41,033 bases of DNA, taken from NCBI RefSeq assembly GCF_001425485.1, contig NZ_LMQW01000043.1, positions 1 through 41,033 of the forward strand. The letters run 5' to 3'. The stretch comes from Aureimonas sp. Leaf427 (GTDB lineage: Bacteria > Pseudomonadota > Alphaproteobacteria > Rhizobiales > Rhizobiaceae). The position numbers were made by a program, and so were the translations under genes. The first letter of the stretch is position 1, and every line of letters begins with the position of its first letter. Below, piece after piece: positions 1 through 6,557 of this stretch. Below the pieces are notes generated by a model. The model did no database searches. It worked only from the letters and a program-made list of their open reading frames with translations, and had not been told where the DNA came from.

Positions 1-2
1 TC

Positions 3-80
3 GCTACTCGTTACGACCGCCGCACCATCCACTTCAAAGGCTTCGTCCACTTGGCCGGCGCCATGCTCTGGTTGGGCTGA
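3..80 (+). pseudogene. IS5-family-like transposase, C-terminal fragment
   Basis: The window opens inside an open frame that ends at a TGA at 78-80. The visible 25 residues (ATRYDRRTIHFKGFVHLAG... ending AMLWLG) resemble the C-terminal tail of IS5-family DDE transposases, in which an ATRYD-type motif and a hydrophobic helix close the protein. Only this tail is inside the window, so whether the element is intact upstream cannot be told. Immediately downstream the frame of a truncated transporter begins, so the IS border probably lies within about 81-97. The family assignment rests on a short stretch. Confidence 0.5.
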
Positions 81-97
81 ATGTCGATCCGGCCTAG

Positions 98-355
98 GCC
101 GTCGCCGCACCGATCGTCGGTTGGTTCGTGGGCCGGCTGGCGGGCCTTGACGCTTCCGGGGCGAGGGCGATCTCGTTCAGCTCAGCCACGCGCAACTCCC
201 TCGTCGTGCTGCCGCTGGCCTTCGCCGTTCCCGGCGCCGTACCTCTCCTGCCGGCGGTGATCGTCGCCCAGACGGTCGTCGAGCTGGTTGCCTCGCTCGC
301 CTACATGCGGGTCATGCCGAGAATGAGCAGGATCGAGGTAGCCGCGGCCGCATGA
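98..355 (+). pseudogene. Truncated arsenite/bile-acid-type transporter (C-terminal remnant)
   Basis: An open frame of 85 codons runs from just after a TAG (95-97) to TGA 353-355, with only internal GTG codons (such as 128) as possible starts. The peptide has the hydrophobic, Gly/Ala/Val-rich character of a membrane transporter C-terminus, including a SSATRNSLVVLPLAF-type helix and a closing VAQTVVELVASLAYMRVMPR helix. This resembles the last two membrane segments of ACR3/bile-acid-sodium-symporter family arsenic resistance proteins, where an SxxTRNSLVVLPLA motif is typical. The family is normally over 300 residues, so about three quarters is missing. The remnant abuts the transposase tail at 3-80, so IS insertion or IS-mediated deletion is the likely cause. 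It is probably non-functional. Confidence 0.5.
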
Positions 356-370
356 GATCGTAATGCCGCG

Positions 371-688
371 TCAGCGGAGGTCCGGGGCGCTCCAGCCCTT
401 CGCCTCGTCGACCCAGACCTTCTGGCTCCGCTTGTCGTAGATGCAGAGCATCTTGCCCTTGGCGCCCTTGAGGGCCTTCTGGGGGAAGACGCCGGTGACC
501 AGCGTCGCCACCTTGTTCAACGTGTCGTCGAAGAGCACCAGCTCGGACACGTGCGCGTGCTTCAAGCCGCTTGCCGCGGCGCACTTCTCGGCCACCGCCA
601 GGTTCAAGCGTGCCCAGGCGTCGTCGGAGGACGCCTGTGCGGCGGAGGTGGCCAGCAGGAGCGGAAGGACGATCGGCAAGTGGCGCAT
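371..688 (-). CDS. Small exported protein of unknown function
   Basis: The predicted protein of 105 residues begins with a short positively charged, then hydrophobic stretch (MRHLPIVLPLLLATSAAQAS) with an AQA-type signal peptidase I site, so it is probably periplasmic. The mature part of about 85 residues has two Cys (one in VAEKCAAASG, one in KMLCIYD) and ends with a Trp-rich KVWVDEAKGW tail. I do not recognise a family. It stands alone, convergent with the truncated transporter, and its start is separated from the toxin-antitoxin promoter region by about 400 bases. The signal peptide and ordinary codon bias argue that it is a real gene. Confidence 0.6.
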   Translation of the reverse strand: MRHLPIVLPLLLATSAAQASSDDAWARLNLAVAEKCAAASGLKHAHVSELVLFDDTLNKVATLVTGVFPQKALKGAKGKMLCIYDKRSQKVWVDEAKGWSAPDLR

Positions 689-1095
689 CGATGGGTTCTC
701 CGGAGGCGGTTGGCACGTCCGTCGCTCGGACCACGGCTTGCGGGAGCTTCTGCGGGACCCCGGTGTCGATCATGTGGCGGCAAGTCCTATGACGCGCCGA
801 GCGTCGGCCAACTTCGAACCGTGGCGAAGCGCAAGACGGGGCGGGAACCCCGATTGCCCGGCGCGCGACCGATAGGTGAGCCGTCTCTGCCTTTTCACCT
901 GACAGCGTGGGTGCAAGCGGGGGTTTACCCGTGTTCCCCGATCGGGCACCGTTCCTGCGTCATCCGAGTCATCGACGCGTGACATGGCCGATCCGACCCG
1001 CGCGGAAGCCGTCGCTTCGTTCGGTCAAATGACGGAACATTGTTCCCTGGACGGGAATTCCTAAGTTGTGCCTTGTGAGGGAACTCTGTAACGAT
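689..1095. other. Intergenic region with HigBA promoter
   Basis: About 400 bases without a credible gene. Short open frames exist on both strands but have Arg/Pro/Ser-rich products with no recognisable domain. The right end carries the palindromes listed at 1034-1061, just upstream of the higB start. Otherwise I see nothing specific. Confidence 0.5.
1034..1061. promoter_or_regulatory. Two palindromes upstream of higB, probable autoregulatory operator
   Basis: GGAACATTGTTCC at 1034-1046 is a perfect inverted repeat around one central base, and GGAATTCC at 1054-1061 is a second perfect palindrome 7 bases later with a related GGAA/TTCC half-site. They lie 35-60 bases before the higB ATG (1096). 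HigA-type antitoxins usually repress their own operon by binding such dyads through their HTH domain, so this is the likely operator. The binding role is inference. Confidence 0.5.
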
Positions 1096-1407
1096 ATGCG
1101 TGTCCTCTCCAAGCAGACGTTGAAGAAGTTCTGGGAGTCGGAACCGAGGCACCTCGTCGCTAAGGGTCCTCTGGAATCGTGGCACGAGGAAGCGAAGGCC
1201 GCGAAGTGGAAGCATCCGAACGACCTGAAGTCGACCTACCGGAACGCGAGCGTCCTCAAGAACGGGCGGATCGTCTTCAACATCAAAGGCAACGACTACC
1301 GCCTCGTCGTCAGCATCAACTACGTGATCAGCAATGTGTACGTATGTTGGGTCGGGACGCACGAGGACTACGACAAGATCGACGCGGAGACCGTCCGATG
1401 CACGTGA
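1096..1407 (+). CDS. higB: HigB-type toxin (RelE superfamily mRNA interferase)
   Basis: The 103-residue product starts MRVLSKQTLKKFWE and shows the HigB family pattern: an LxxWxxEAKxAxWKxPxDLK helix region (residues about 20-45), then STYRNASVLKNGRIVFNIKG and NDYRLVVSINY beta strands, and the closing FxGTHxxYDKIDAET-like end (here VGTHEDYDKIDAETV). HigB toxins are ribosome-dependent mRNA endonucleases held inactive by HigA. A TTG at 1066 would add ten residues, but the ATG at 1096 matches the family start. The stop overlaps the start of the antitoxin gene by 10 bases, the toxin-first order typical of higBA. Length is normal for the family, with no damage visible. Confidence 0.9.
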   Translation: MRVLSKQTLKKFWESEPRHLVAKGPLESWHEEAKAAKWKHPNDLKSTYRNASVLKNGRIVFNIKGNDYRLVVSINYVISNVYVCWVGTHEDYDKIDAETVRCT

Positions 1408-2582
1408 AGCCCATCAAGTCGGAAAGCGACTACGAGACCGCGCTCGCCCGCGTCGGCGACCTGATGGCCGCGGAGCCGGGTACGCCCGAGTTCGACGAAC
1501 TCGAGGTCCTCTCGACGCTCGTCGAGGTGTGGGAGGACAAGCACCATGCCATCGCGCATCCCGACCCGATCGACGCCATCGCGTTCCGGATGGATCAGGC
1601 TGGCTTGGTCCAGCGCGACCTCGTGCCGTTCATCGGGAGCGCCAGCAAGGTGTCCGAGGTTATGAACCGGAAGCGGCCCCTGACGCTCGCGATGATCAAG
1701 GCGCTGCATGCCGGGCTCGGCATTCCCGCCGAGGTGCTCCTACGCGAGCCGGAAGCGAAGGACGGGGTCGATGCGTCGCGTTGGCCGTGGACCGACATCG
1801 TGCGCCGTGGTTGGATCCCGGGGTTTTGCGGGACCGCCAAGGAAGCGCGCGCTCGCGCCAACGAGCTTGCGGGTTCCCTCATACCGCCGGCTTCGGCAGG
1901 TTGCCTCCAGCCGGCCCTCTACAGGAGGACCATCCGCGCCAAGGGTGTGACGGACGAGCACGCCGTGGCGGCCTGGACGTCCCGCATCGTGTCGCTTGCC
2001 TGCGACGAGACATTGCCGGGACGCTACGTACCCGGGTCGGTCGACGAGGGCTTCGTGGCTGGGCTGGTCCGGTTGAGCTTCCTCGACGAGGGGCCGCGTC
2101 TCGCTCGTGAGTATCTCGGCAAGAACGGCATCCACCTCGTCGTCGAGAGGCACCTGCCGAAGACGAGGATCGACGGTGCGGCGACCAAGCTGCCCGACGG
2201 CTCGCCCGTCATTGGCATGTCGCTCCGCCACGACCGCCTCGACAATTTCTGGTTCTGCCTGGCCCACGAGCTGGCGCACGTTGGTCTGCACCTCGATGGC
2301 GAGGCGGCGGGCGAGTGGTTCGTCGACGACCTCGACTCCGCAGGCGAGGGGAAGGAACGCGAGGCCGACGACTGGGCACGGGAAGCGCTGATTCCGGCGT
2401 CGGTCTGGTCCGAGGTCGTCGGCGACGTGCGGCGGGAGTCCGACGTGCGGAGCTGGGCGCGCAAGCTGTCGATCAGCCCGTCTATCATCGCCGGACGGAT
2501 GCGGTTCGAACAGAGGAACTATAGGCTGATGACCGACCTCGTAGGACAGGGCGAGGTCCGTCGCCACTTCGGCATCGCATGA
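1398..2582 (+). CDS. higA: HigA-like antitoxin fused to an ImmA/IrrE metallopeptidase
   Basis: The 394-residue product starts at ATG 1398 (MHVKPIKSESDYE) inside the end of higB. Residues 1-50 are the HigA-type leader (YETALARVGDLMAAEPGTPE), and about 60-115 is a Cro/C1-type HTH (FRMDQAGLVQRDLVPFIG, SKVSEVMNRKRPLTLAMIK). Instead of stopping near 120 residues as a simple HigA does, it continues into an ImmA/IrrE-type Zn peptidase with HELAH at 290-294 and a downstream EREADDWAREALIP segment that supplies the usual third Glu ligand. ImmA/IrrE peptidases cleave regulators such as phage or stress repressors. Here the protease sits on the antitoxin itself, which suggests self- or toxin-linked regulated proteolysis; that is inference. 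The coding sequence is intact. Confidence 0.85.
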   Translation: MHVKPIKSESDYETALARVGDLMAAEPGTPEFDELEVLSTLVEVWEDKHHAIAHPDPIDAIAFRMDQAGLVQRDLVPFIGSASKVSEVMNRKRPLTLAMIKALHAGLGIPAEVLLREPEAKDGVDASRWPWTDIVRRGWIPGFCGTAKEARARANELAGSLIPPASAGCLQPALYRRTIRAKGVTDEHAVAAWTSRIVSLACDETLPGRYVPGSVDEGFVAGLVRLSFLDEGPRLAREYLGKNGIHLVVERHLPKTRIDGAATKLPDGSPVIGMSLRHDRLDNFWFCLAHELAHVGLHLDGEAAGEWFVDDLDSAGEGKEREADDWAREALIPASVWSEVVGDVRRESDVRSWARKLSISPSIIAGRMRFEQRNYRLMTDLVGQGEVRRHFGIA

Positions 2583-2793
2583 AGAAGGCGTGCCCGGGTA
2601 AAGAAGCTGGCGCCCGACGCGATGACAAAGGCTGTTGACGAGCCATCGTAAGTTCACTACTTGTTCACGGATGGTTCCGCACCTGATCCTCGACCGCCAG
2701 CAGACGCGCCTCCGGTGCCTCGCGGTCGCGTGCGCCGCCGTCGACTTCATATCCATACGCTGACGATCCGACCTCGATCAGGTTAGCGGACGC
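2583..2793. other. Intergenic spacer between antitoxin and TnsA-like gene
   Basis: About 210 bases. I looked for copies of the TCCCAA/TGTCGTC repeats found at 5012-5152, in either orientation, and found none. No convincing terminator or promoter could be named. Confidence 0.4.
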
Positions 2794-3555
2794 GTGGCCA
2801 TGCCCGTCCGAATCGGAGCGGCGTGCATGCACCTTCCCCCTTCAGACCACTTCAAGACCGCTTCCAAGAGCGGAGGCAGACAGGTCGCCGCAGAAGCGGT
2901 GTCTGCCTTCGGCCCGGTCCAGACGATGCGCTGCGTCGGCCTTCCACGCTTTCGTACGCAGATCGTGCGGGACGCAGCCTGCCTTCTCGACGTCGATCCC
3001 AGCGTCACCTCCTGGACCTGCTCCCCGACCCCGCTGTTCGACGGCGAACTCGCGTTCCAGCCGGACTTCGAGATCGTCGGCGAGACGGCGGTTGAGCTCG
3101 GCACCGTCGACGATGGCGCCGAGGGGATCCCCGACTGGGTCCGTGCGGCGGCTGCCGCGAAGGGCATGCCGCTCCGGATCATCGCGCCGCCCGACCTCGA
3201 GTGTATCCGTCTGGAGAACGCGCGCGAACTACTCAGGTATGCCGCTTGGCGGGTGACGCTGTCTGACCGCGTGCGGCTTCTCGCGGCGCTGGACACCGAG
3301 GGCAGCCTGACCCTCGCCGAGGCGATGACCGCGATCCGGAACTCCAACGATCCCATAGGCGCCATCGCGGCGCTGGCGCTGCGCCGCACCCGATGGGTCA
3401 CCTCTTCGGATGGCTCGCCACGGTGGCGCGCTCTCGGGACACCCCGCTCGCGCGCGACCTCGTCGCGGCGATGGAGGAAATCGCATGCCGCGGCGGTCGC
3501 CGCCGCATGTGGGGACGCAGCAAGGCCCCGCCGCTTGTCAAGGACGGGACGATGA
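2794..3555 (+). CDS. TnsA-like endonuclease-related protein, degenerate and C-terminally truncated
   Basis: The frame opens at GTG 2794 (other starts: ATG 2800, ATG 2827). Residues about 40-155 have the layout of TnsA N-terminal nucleases: RTQIVRDAACLLDVDPSVTSW, then FQPDFEIV (Asp91), then a VELG strand (100-103), then LRIIAPPDLECIRLENAREL. TnsA cuts the 5' ends of Tn7-like transposons with a Glu-Asp-Lys active site. Here the Asp is kept, but the expected Glu before the helix is Val, and the expected ExK lysine is Gly. Residues 160-200 match the winged-helix-like tail of rhizobial TnsA relatives and stop at about LALRRTRW. After that the frame becomes Arg/Ser-rich nonsense, while a TniQ-like protein starts in another frame at 3393. 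Probably a relic. Confidence 0.5.
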   Translation: MAMPVRIGAACMHLPPSDHFKTASKSGGRQVAAEAVSAFGPVQTMRCVGLPRFRTQIVRDAACLLDVDPSVTSWTCSPTPLFDGELAFQPDFEIVGETAVELGTVDDGAEGIPDWVRAAAAAKGMPLRIIAPPDLECIRLENARELLRYAAWRVTLSDRVRLLAALDTEGSLTLAEAMTAIRNSNDPIGAIAALALRRTRWVTSSDGSPRWRALGTPRSRATSSRRWRKSHAAAVAAACGDAARPRRLSRTGR

Positions 3556-4805
3556 CGCTGACCGAGTTCGCCTCGGCTCTCGGGATCGGGACGCGTGCGG
3601 TCAGGCGCATCCCGGTCCTCGACGACGTCCTGCCACGCGGCCGGGGCGGTTCGTCGCGCCTCTACTTCTCGCCCGACGATCTCGCTGTCGCCAAGGACGC
3701 CATCGACACGGCGATGACCGCCGTGGAGGCACGCACGGCGCTCGGACTGCGGGTCGTCGACCTCCCGAAGCTCGAGGCGGCCAGGTTGGTCCGCTGCGTG
3801 CCCCACCGCCTGTGGCCGCTGAACTCCAAGGCTTACCTGCGCGCGGACGTCGACGCGTTGCTCGAACGGATCGACGCGTTCGAGGTCACCGACGTCCCGT
3901 CCGTCGGCTTCGAGAGGATGGTGACCGCGATGCGGGTCACGAGCGGCGCGTTGGCATGCCGCGTCATGGCCGGGGAAGTCCGGCCGTTGGGGGTCGGCGG
4001 CCGGGGCCGCGGTTTCCGAAGCCTTCGGTTCGACGCGGCCGAAGCCGGCGTGGCCGCGACGGAGCCGGGCAAGAGCGTCACCGACGCCGCGGTGAGGCTT
4101 GGGGTTTCGCCACCCACCGTTCGCATGCTCGTCGAGACGGGCCGCCTGGACGTTATCGGCCGGGGCATCTGGCGGGGCGGCATCTGCCCGGCCTCCCTCG
4201 AGTCCTTCGCCGACGCGCACGTCTCGACCGAGCACCTCGTGGTCCCGCTGGGCTGCCATCCGCGTGGCGTGGCCAGCCGCCTCGCTGCCATGGGCGTCCA
4301 GGTCCTGAAGGTCGGACGGGACTCGATCGGCCTCGTGACTAAGGCTGACGCCGCGCGGGTTCTCCTGCACCGCAAGGATGCCGCGCCCGCTTCCTCGACC
4401 GTGGACGAACCGAAGATCGAGGGCCTCCCCAAGGTCCGTCGCTGGCGCCCTGCAAGGATCGGCTTCGGCGGCGAGGGCATCGTCTACGTCGCCACCACCA
4501 AGCGCGTCACGGCGACGTTGACGCTGAGAAGGAAGACCGAACTGGCCGTCGACTGCTCGCGGGCGTCCGGCGGCCGTCGCTTCCGCATCGCGGGACTCGT
4601 CGGGGACAGTCTGGCTGTACGCCTGCCTGGCTTCCGGATGGAAAGAGGTGCCGAAGGGCGCTGCGTGCTCTGGGCGACCCTGGACTCGACGGGCGACGAC
4701 GGGGAAGGACTGGCGGCACGCAACCAGTGGATCGAGGCTCGCCTCAACGACCTGGCCGACGTCTTCACCCTCATCGACGCAGAGGAGCGGTTGCTGAAGG
4801 CCTAG
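3393..4805 (+). CDS. TniQ-like C-terminal region with HTH motifs, N-terminally truncated
   Basis: The 470-residue frame starts MGHLFGWLATV, a segment I recognise from the middle of rhizobial TniQ/TnsD-type target-selection proteins (a xGxLFxWLA motif that follows the zinc-binding N-terminal half). The Cys-rich TniQ domain itself is absent. Helix-turn-helix-like segments follow at about 54-73 (LTEFASALGIGTRAVRRI) and 228-252 (VTDAAVRLGVSPPTVRMLVE), with DALLERIDAF and SLESFADAH helices, the usual repeated HTH array of these proteins. The C-terminal 120 residues are not recognised. No transposase (TnsB/TniA) or ATPase (TnsC/TniB) gene lies between this and the TnsA-like gene, where they would normally be. 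The ATG at 3393 may be a fortuitous start created by the deletion. Alternative: an unrelated HTH protein. Confidence 0.45.
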   Translation: MGHLFGWLATVARSRDTPLARDLVAAMEEIACRGGRRRMWGRSKAPPLVKDGTMTLTEFASALGIGTRAVRRIPVLDDVLPRGRGGSSRLYFSPDDLAVAKDAIDTAMTAVEARTALGLRVVDLPKLEAARLVRCVPHRLWPLNSKAYLRADVDALLERIDAFEVTDVPSVGFERMVTAMRVTSGALACRVMAGEVRPLGVGGRGRGFRSLRFDAAEAGVAATEPGKSVTDAAVRLGVSPPTVRMLVETGRLDVIGRGIWRGGICPASLESFADAHVSTEHLVVPLGCHPRGVASRLAAMGVQVLKVGRDSIGLVTKADAARVLLHRKDAAPASSTVDEPKIEGLPKVRRWRPARIGFGGEGIVYVATTKRVTATLTLRRKTELAVDCSRASGGRRFRIAGLVGDSLAVRLPGFRMERGAEGRCVLWATLDSTGDDGEGLAARNQWIEARLNDLADVFTLIDAEERLLKA

Positions 4806-5011
4806 ACTTGCGGCAACTCGTCACACAATCTCAGCAGCCTCATCAAGCGTCGAGACATGATCGTCCTCCACGGTTGACGCGCGCGAGGTGCAACGCTCGA
4901 GTTCGCGTTCAAAAAACAGACGCAGCGGGCCCGGCTGGGCAGACGTGCCTGGACGAACTAGACTGACCTCGCGACTCGGGCGAAACCGAGAGTCTGTCGG
5001 GCTTTGAGCAG

Positions 5012-5152
5012 TGAATCCCAAAGCCGTGTCGTCAGGTCCGCCTGAATCCCAAACGGCTGTCGTCTGTCCCAAGCCTCCATGTCGTTAGAGGATGCGAGGG
5101 CTCGATCTGGCAGGGCTCTGGCAGGACCATGAATCCCAGAGGGTCTGTCGTC
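5012..5152 (-). repeat. Cluster of TGAATCCCAA(N)TGTCGTC repeats, probable transposon end
   Basis: Three strong copies of a 22-23 base unit occur at 5012-5033, 5043-5064 and 5130-5152. Each has TGAATCCCA(A/G)A, a variable 5-6 bases, then TGTCGTC. A weaker copy lies at 5065-5086 (TGTCCCAA, 7 bases, TGTCGTT). The first two begin exactly 31 bases apart, about three helical turns. Reading outward on the minus strand the unit is GACGACA followed by TGGGATTCA. Several directly repeated sites spaced like this just beyond a tniQ-type gene are what the TnsB/TniA-binding end of a Tn7-like transposon looks like. The exact terminus was not identified, and no matching opposite end was found in the window. 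Confidence 0.55.
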
Positions 5153-5169
5153 CGCCAAAAACTATCACT

Positions 5170-5345
5170 TCATTGATCTTTTGCCGGACCGGATGCCTCT
5201 TGCCGTTCGGCGAGCGTGCGGTCCTTTGGCCGAGCGGCCTGCCGTTATCCGACGCGGCCGACGGCGTTCGAGGGCAGTCCGATACGATCGCTCAAGGGAC
5301 GCAAGAGCGGCTGATGATCTGTCGGAGGACTTAAATTTGACGCGG
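5170..5345 (+). pseudogene. Possible ISL3-type transposase remnant
   Basis: The frame around 5173-5345 reads ...DLLPDRMPLAV... and later ...LAERPAVI...ARAADDLSEDLNL. These fragments recall the LLPDR, WLxxRPxIEV and QVADRWHLLENL motifs of ISL3-family transposases, with small deletions and frame changes between them. There is no start, no catalytic triad in place and no clear terminal repeats. It would fit IS debris near a transposon end, but it could be chance similarity. Confidence 0.22.
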
Positions 5346-5435
5346 TGCGGTAGGAAACAGGGTCTGCGGGGTTGAGCCGGGCTCTAGATGCACCAGAGTT
5401 AGACACCGCGCCGAAATGGTGCGGGAGGGACGGGA

Positions 5436-6071
5436 TTGATCTTTTTGAGAACGCTGCCGGTCCTGGCGCTCCTTCTCGCTTCCTGCTCCGTTGCGCCCGT
5501 TCTCGATCTGACGCCCCGGAAGGTGCTGGCGCCGGCGTCCAAGGCGACGCGGGTGGCGGTGCGCGGGAACGCGGTCGTCAAGCCGCAGAGCCTCGTCGAA
5601 GGGCCGCTGCTGAAGGCGCCAAGCGGCTTTCTCTTCTTCTGTTCGCGAAATCCCGGGGACTGCGAGGGCGGCTCGAGCCAAGACGTCGCCTGGGATGCGC
5701 CCATGCAGCAGCAGGTTCGCGTGGTGAACGCATCGGTGAACCGCAGCATCCGGCCGCAGGGCGACGCGTTCGAGGAGTGGAGCGTCGGCGTGGAGGCAGG
5801 CGACTGCGAGGACTACGTGCTGACGAAGAGGCGACAGCTCATCGGCGCGGGACTGCCGTCGTCCTCGCTGCGAATCGCTGTCGCGACGACGGCGAAGGGC
5901 GAGATGCACGCGGTTCTGGTCGTGAAGACGTCGAGCGGCGACTTCGTTCTCGACAATCGCAACGATCGCGTTCTGCAGCCGCGGGAAACCGATCTCGACT
6001 GGATCATGATCGCCTCCGCCGAAGATCCCCAGATATGGCACAAGGTCGAGCAAGAGACCGTCAGCCTCTAG
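5436..6071 (+). CDS. Transglutaminase-like cysteine peptidase (BTLCP, peptidase C93)
   Basis: The 211-residue protein starts at TTG 5436 with GGGAGGGA about 10 bases upstream. It has a signal sequence ending LLLASCSVAP that reads as a lipobox with Cys17, so it may be a periplasmic lipoprotein. The catalytic residues of bacterial transglutaminase-like cysteine peptidases are all visible: Cys124 in GDCEDYVLTKR, His158 in MHAVLVV and Asp173 in VLDNRND. The CSRNPGDCEGG segment before them is also usual in rhizobial members. The family includes LapG, which releases surface adhesins under c-di-GMP control, but most rhizobial members have no known substrate. A diguanylate cyclase follows about 490 bases downstream on the same strand. 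Confidence 0.85.
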   Translation: MIFLRTLPVLALLLASCSVAPVLDLTPRKVLAPASKATRVAVRGNAVVKPQSLVEGPLLKAPSGFLFFCSRNPGDCEGGSSQDVAWDAPMQQQVRVVNASVNRSIRPQGDAFEEWSVGVEAGDCEDYVLTKRRQLIGAGLPSSSLRIAVATTAKGEMHAVLVVKTSSGDFVLDNRNDRVLQPRETDLDWIMIASAEDPQIWHKVEQETVSL

Positions 6072-6557
6072 GCGGCGAGGGCCGTCGAGGTCGCGCGATA
6101 TCCGATCTGCAAGATCGGCGACGCAACGAGTCGCGAAAAGCGCCGTCGCGTCGGCCCCATCCGAACTTCAGGTGGGGCTCTTAGATCGTTATCTCCCTAT
6201 TTGGATGAGAAGCGCAGCAATCGCCGTGACGACCGCGTGATCTTCGAAATTCTGGACCTCAACCTGATTATTCGTTTGTCTTGCAGGAAACTTTCGACGT
6301 TTTCCTTATGGCTTGCCAGCGGAAGCAAAGGACAATGAGAGGCGAGCCGCTGAGCGACGTTGCGGTGCCGGCTGTGGAATTTTTCTACCTTCGGCTTGAA
6401 ACTGCATAGGTTTCGCCAGTCTTCATTGCGTAATCTTTCTAAACGGCATGCCGGGGAACGGCCGTTTTCGAAAGACGTGGCGGCGCACTGAGCGATTTAT
6501 AAAGACATTCCGTCCTATGTCCTTGTCGTCGACAAGACGACGCGACGGGGGCGCTTG
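6072..6557. other. Intergenic region upstream of the diguanylate cyclase
   Basis: About 490 bases without a gene. It contains a perfect 7-bp hairpin at 6102-6118 and an AAACGGC/GCCGTTT dyad at 6441-6467 followed by a short T run. The base composition around 6180-6420 is more AT-rich than the neighbouring genes, as expected for a promoter region. I could not place a promoter with confidence. Confidence 0.45.
6102..6118 (+). terminator. Hairpin after the BTLCP gene
   Basis: CCGATCT, loop GCA, AGATCGG forms a perfect 7-bp stem about 30 bases after the BTLCP stop. There is no U-tract after it, so it is at best a weak intrinsic terminator or an mRNA 3'-end stabiliser. Confidence 0.3.

Larger units (their letters stand above)
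4806..5435. other. 630-base gene-free region with transposon-end repeats and IS debris
   Basis: No intact gene. It contains the repeat cluster at 5012-5152 and a possible transposase remnant at about 5170-5345, both listed separately. The remainder shows nothing I can name. Confidence 0.6.

Noticed and set aside
551-982. Small open frames in the region before higB
   Set aside because: Overlapping frames on both strands with Arg/Pro/Ser-rich products, no ribosome-binding sites and no family likeness.
2778-4370. 530-codon open frame on the minus strand over the TnsA/TniQ-like genes
   Set aside because: Composition is Arg/His/Asp-rich shadow type, with no recognisable domain; the plus strand shows HTH and TnsA-like features.
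5012-5152. Repeats considered as a CRISPR array
   Set aside because: Units are imperfect, with variable internal bases and irregular spacing (9, 0 and 43 bases between units), and there are no cas genes; a transposon end fits better.
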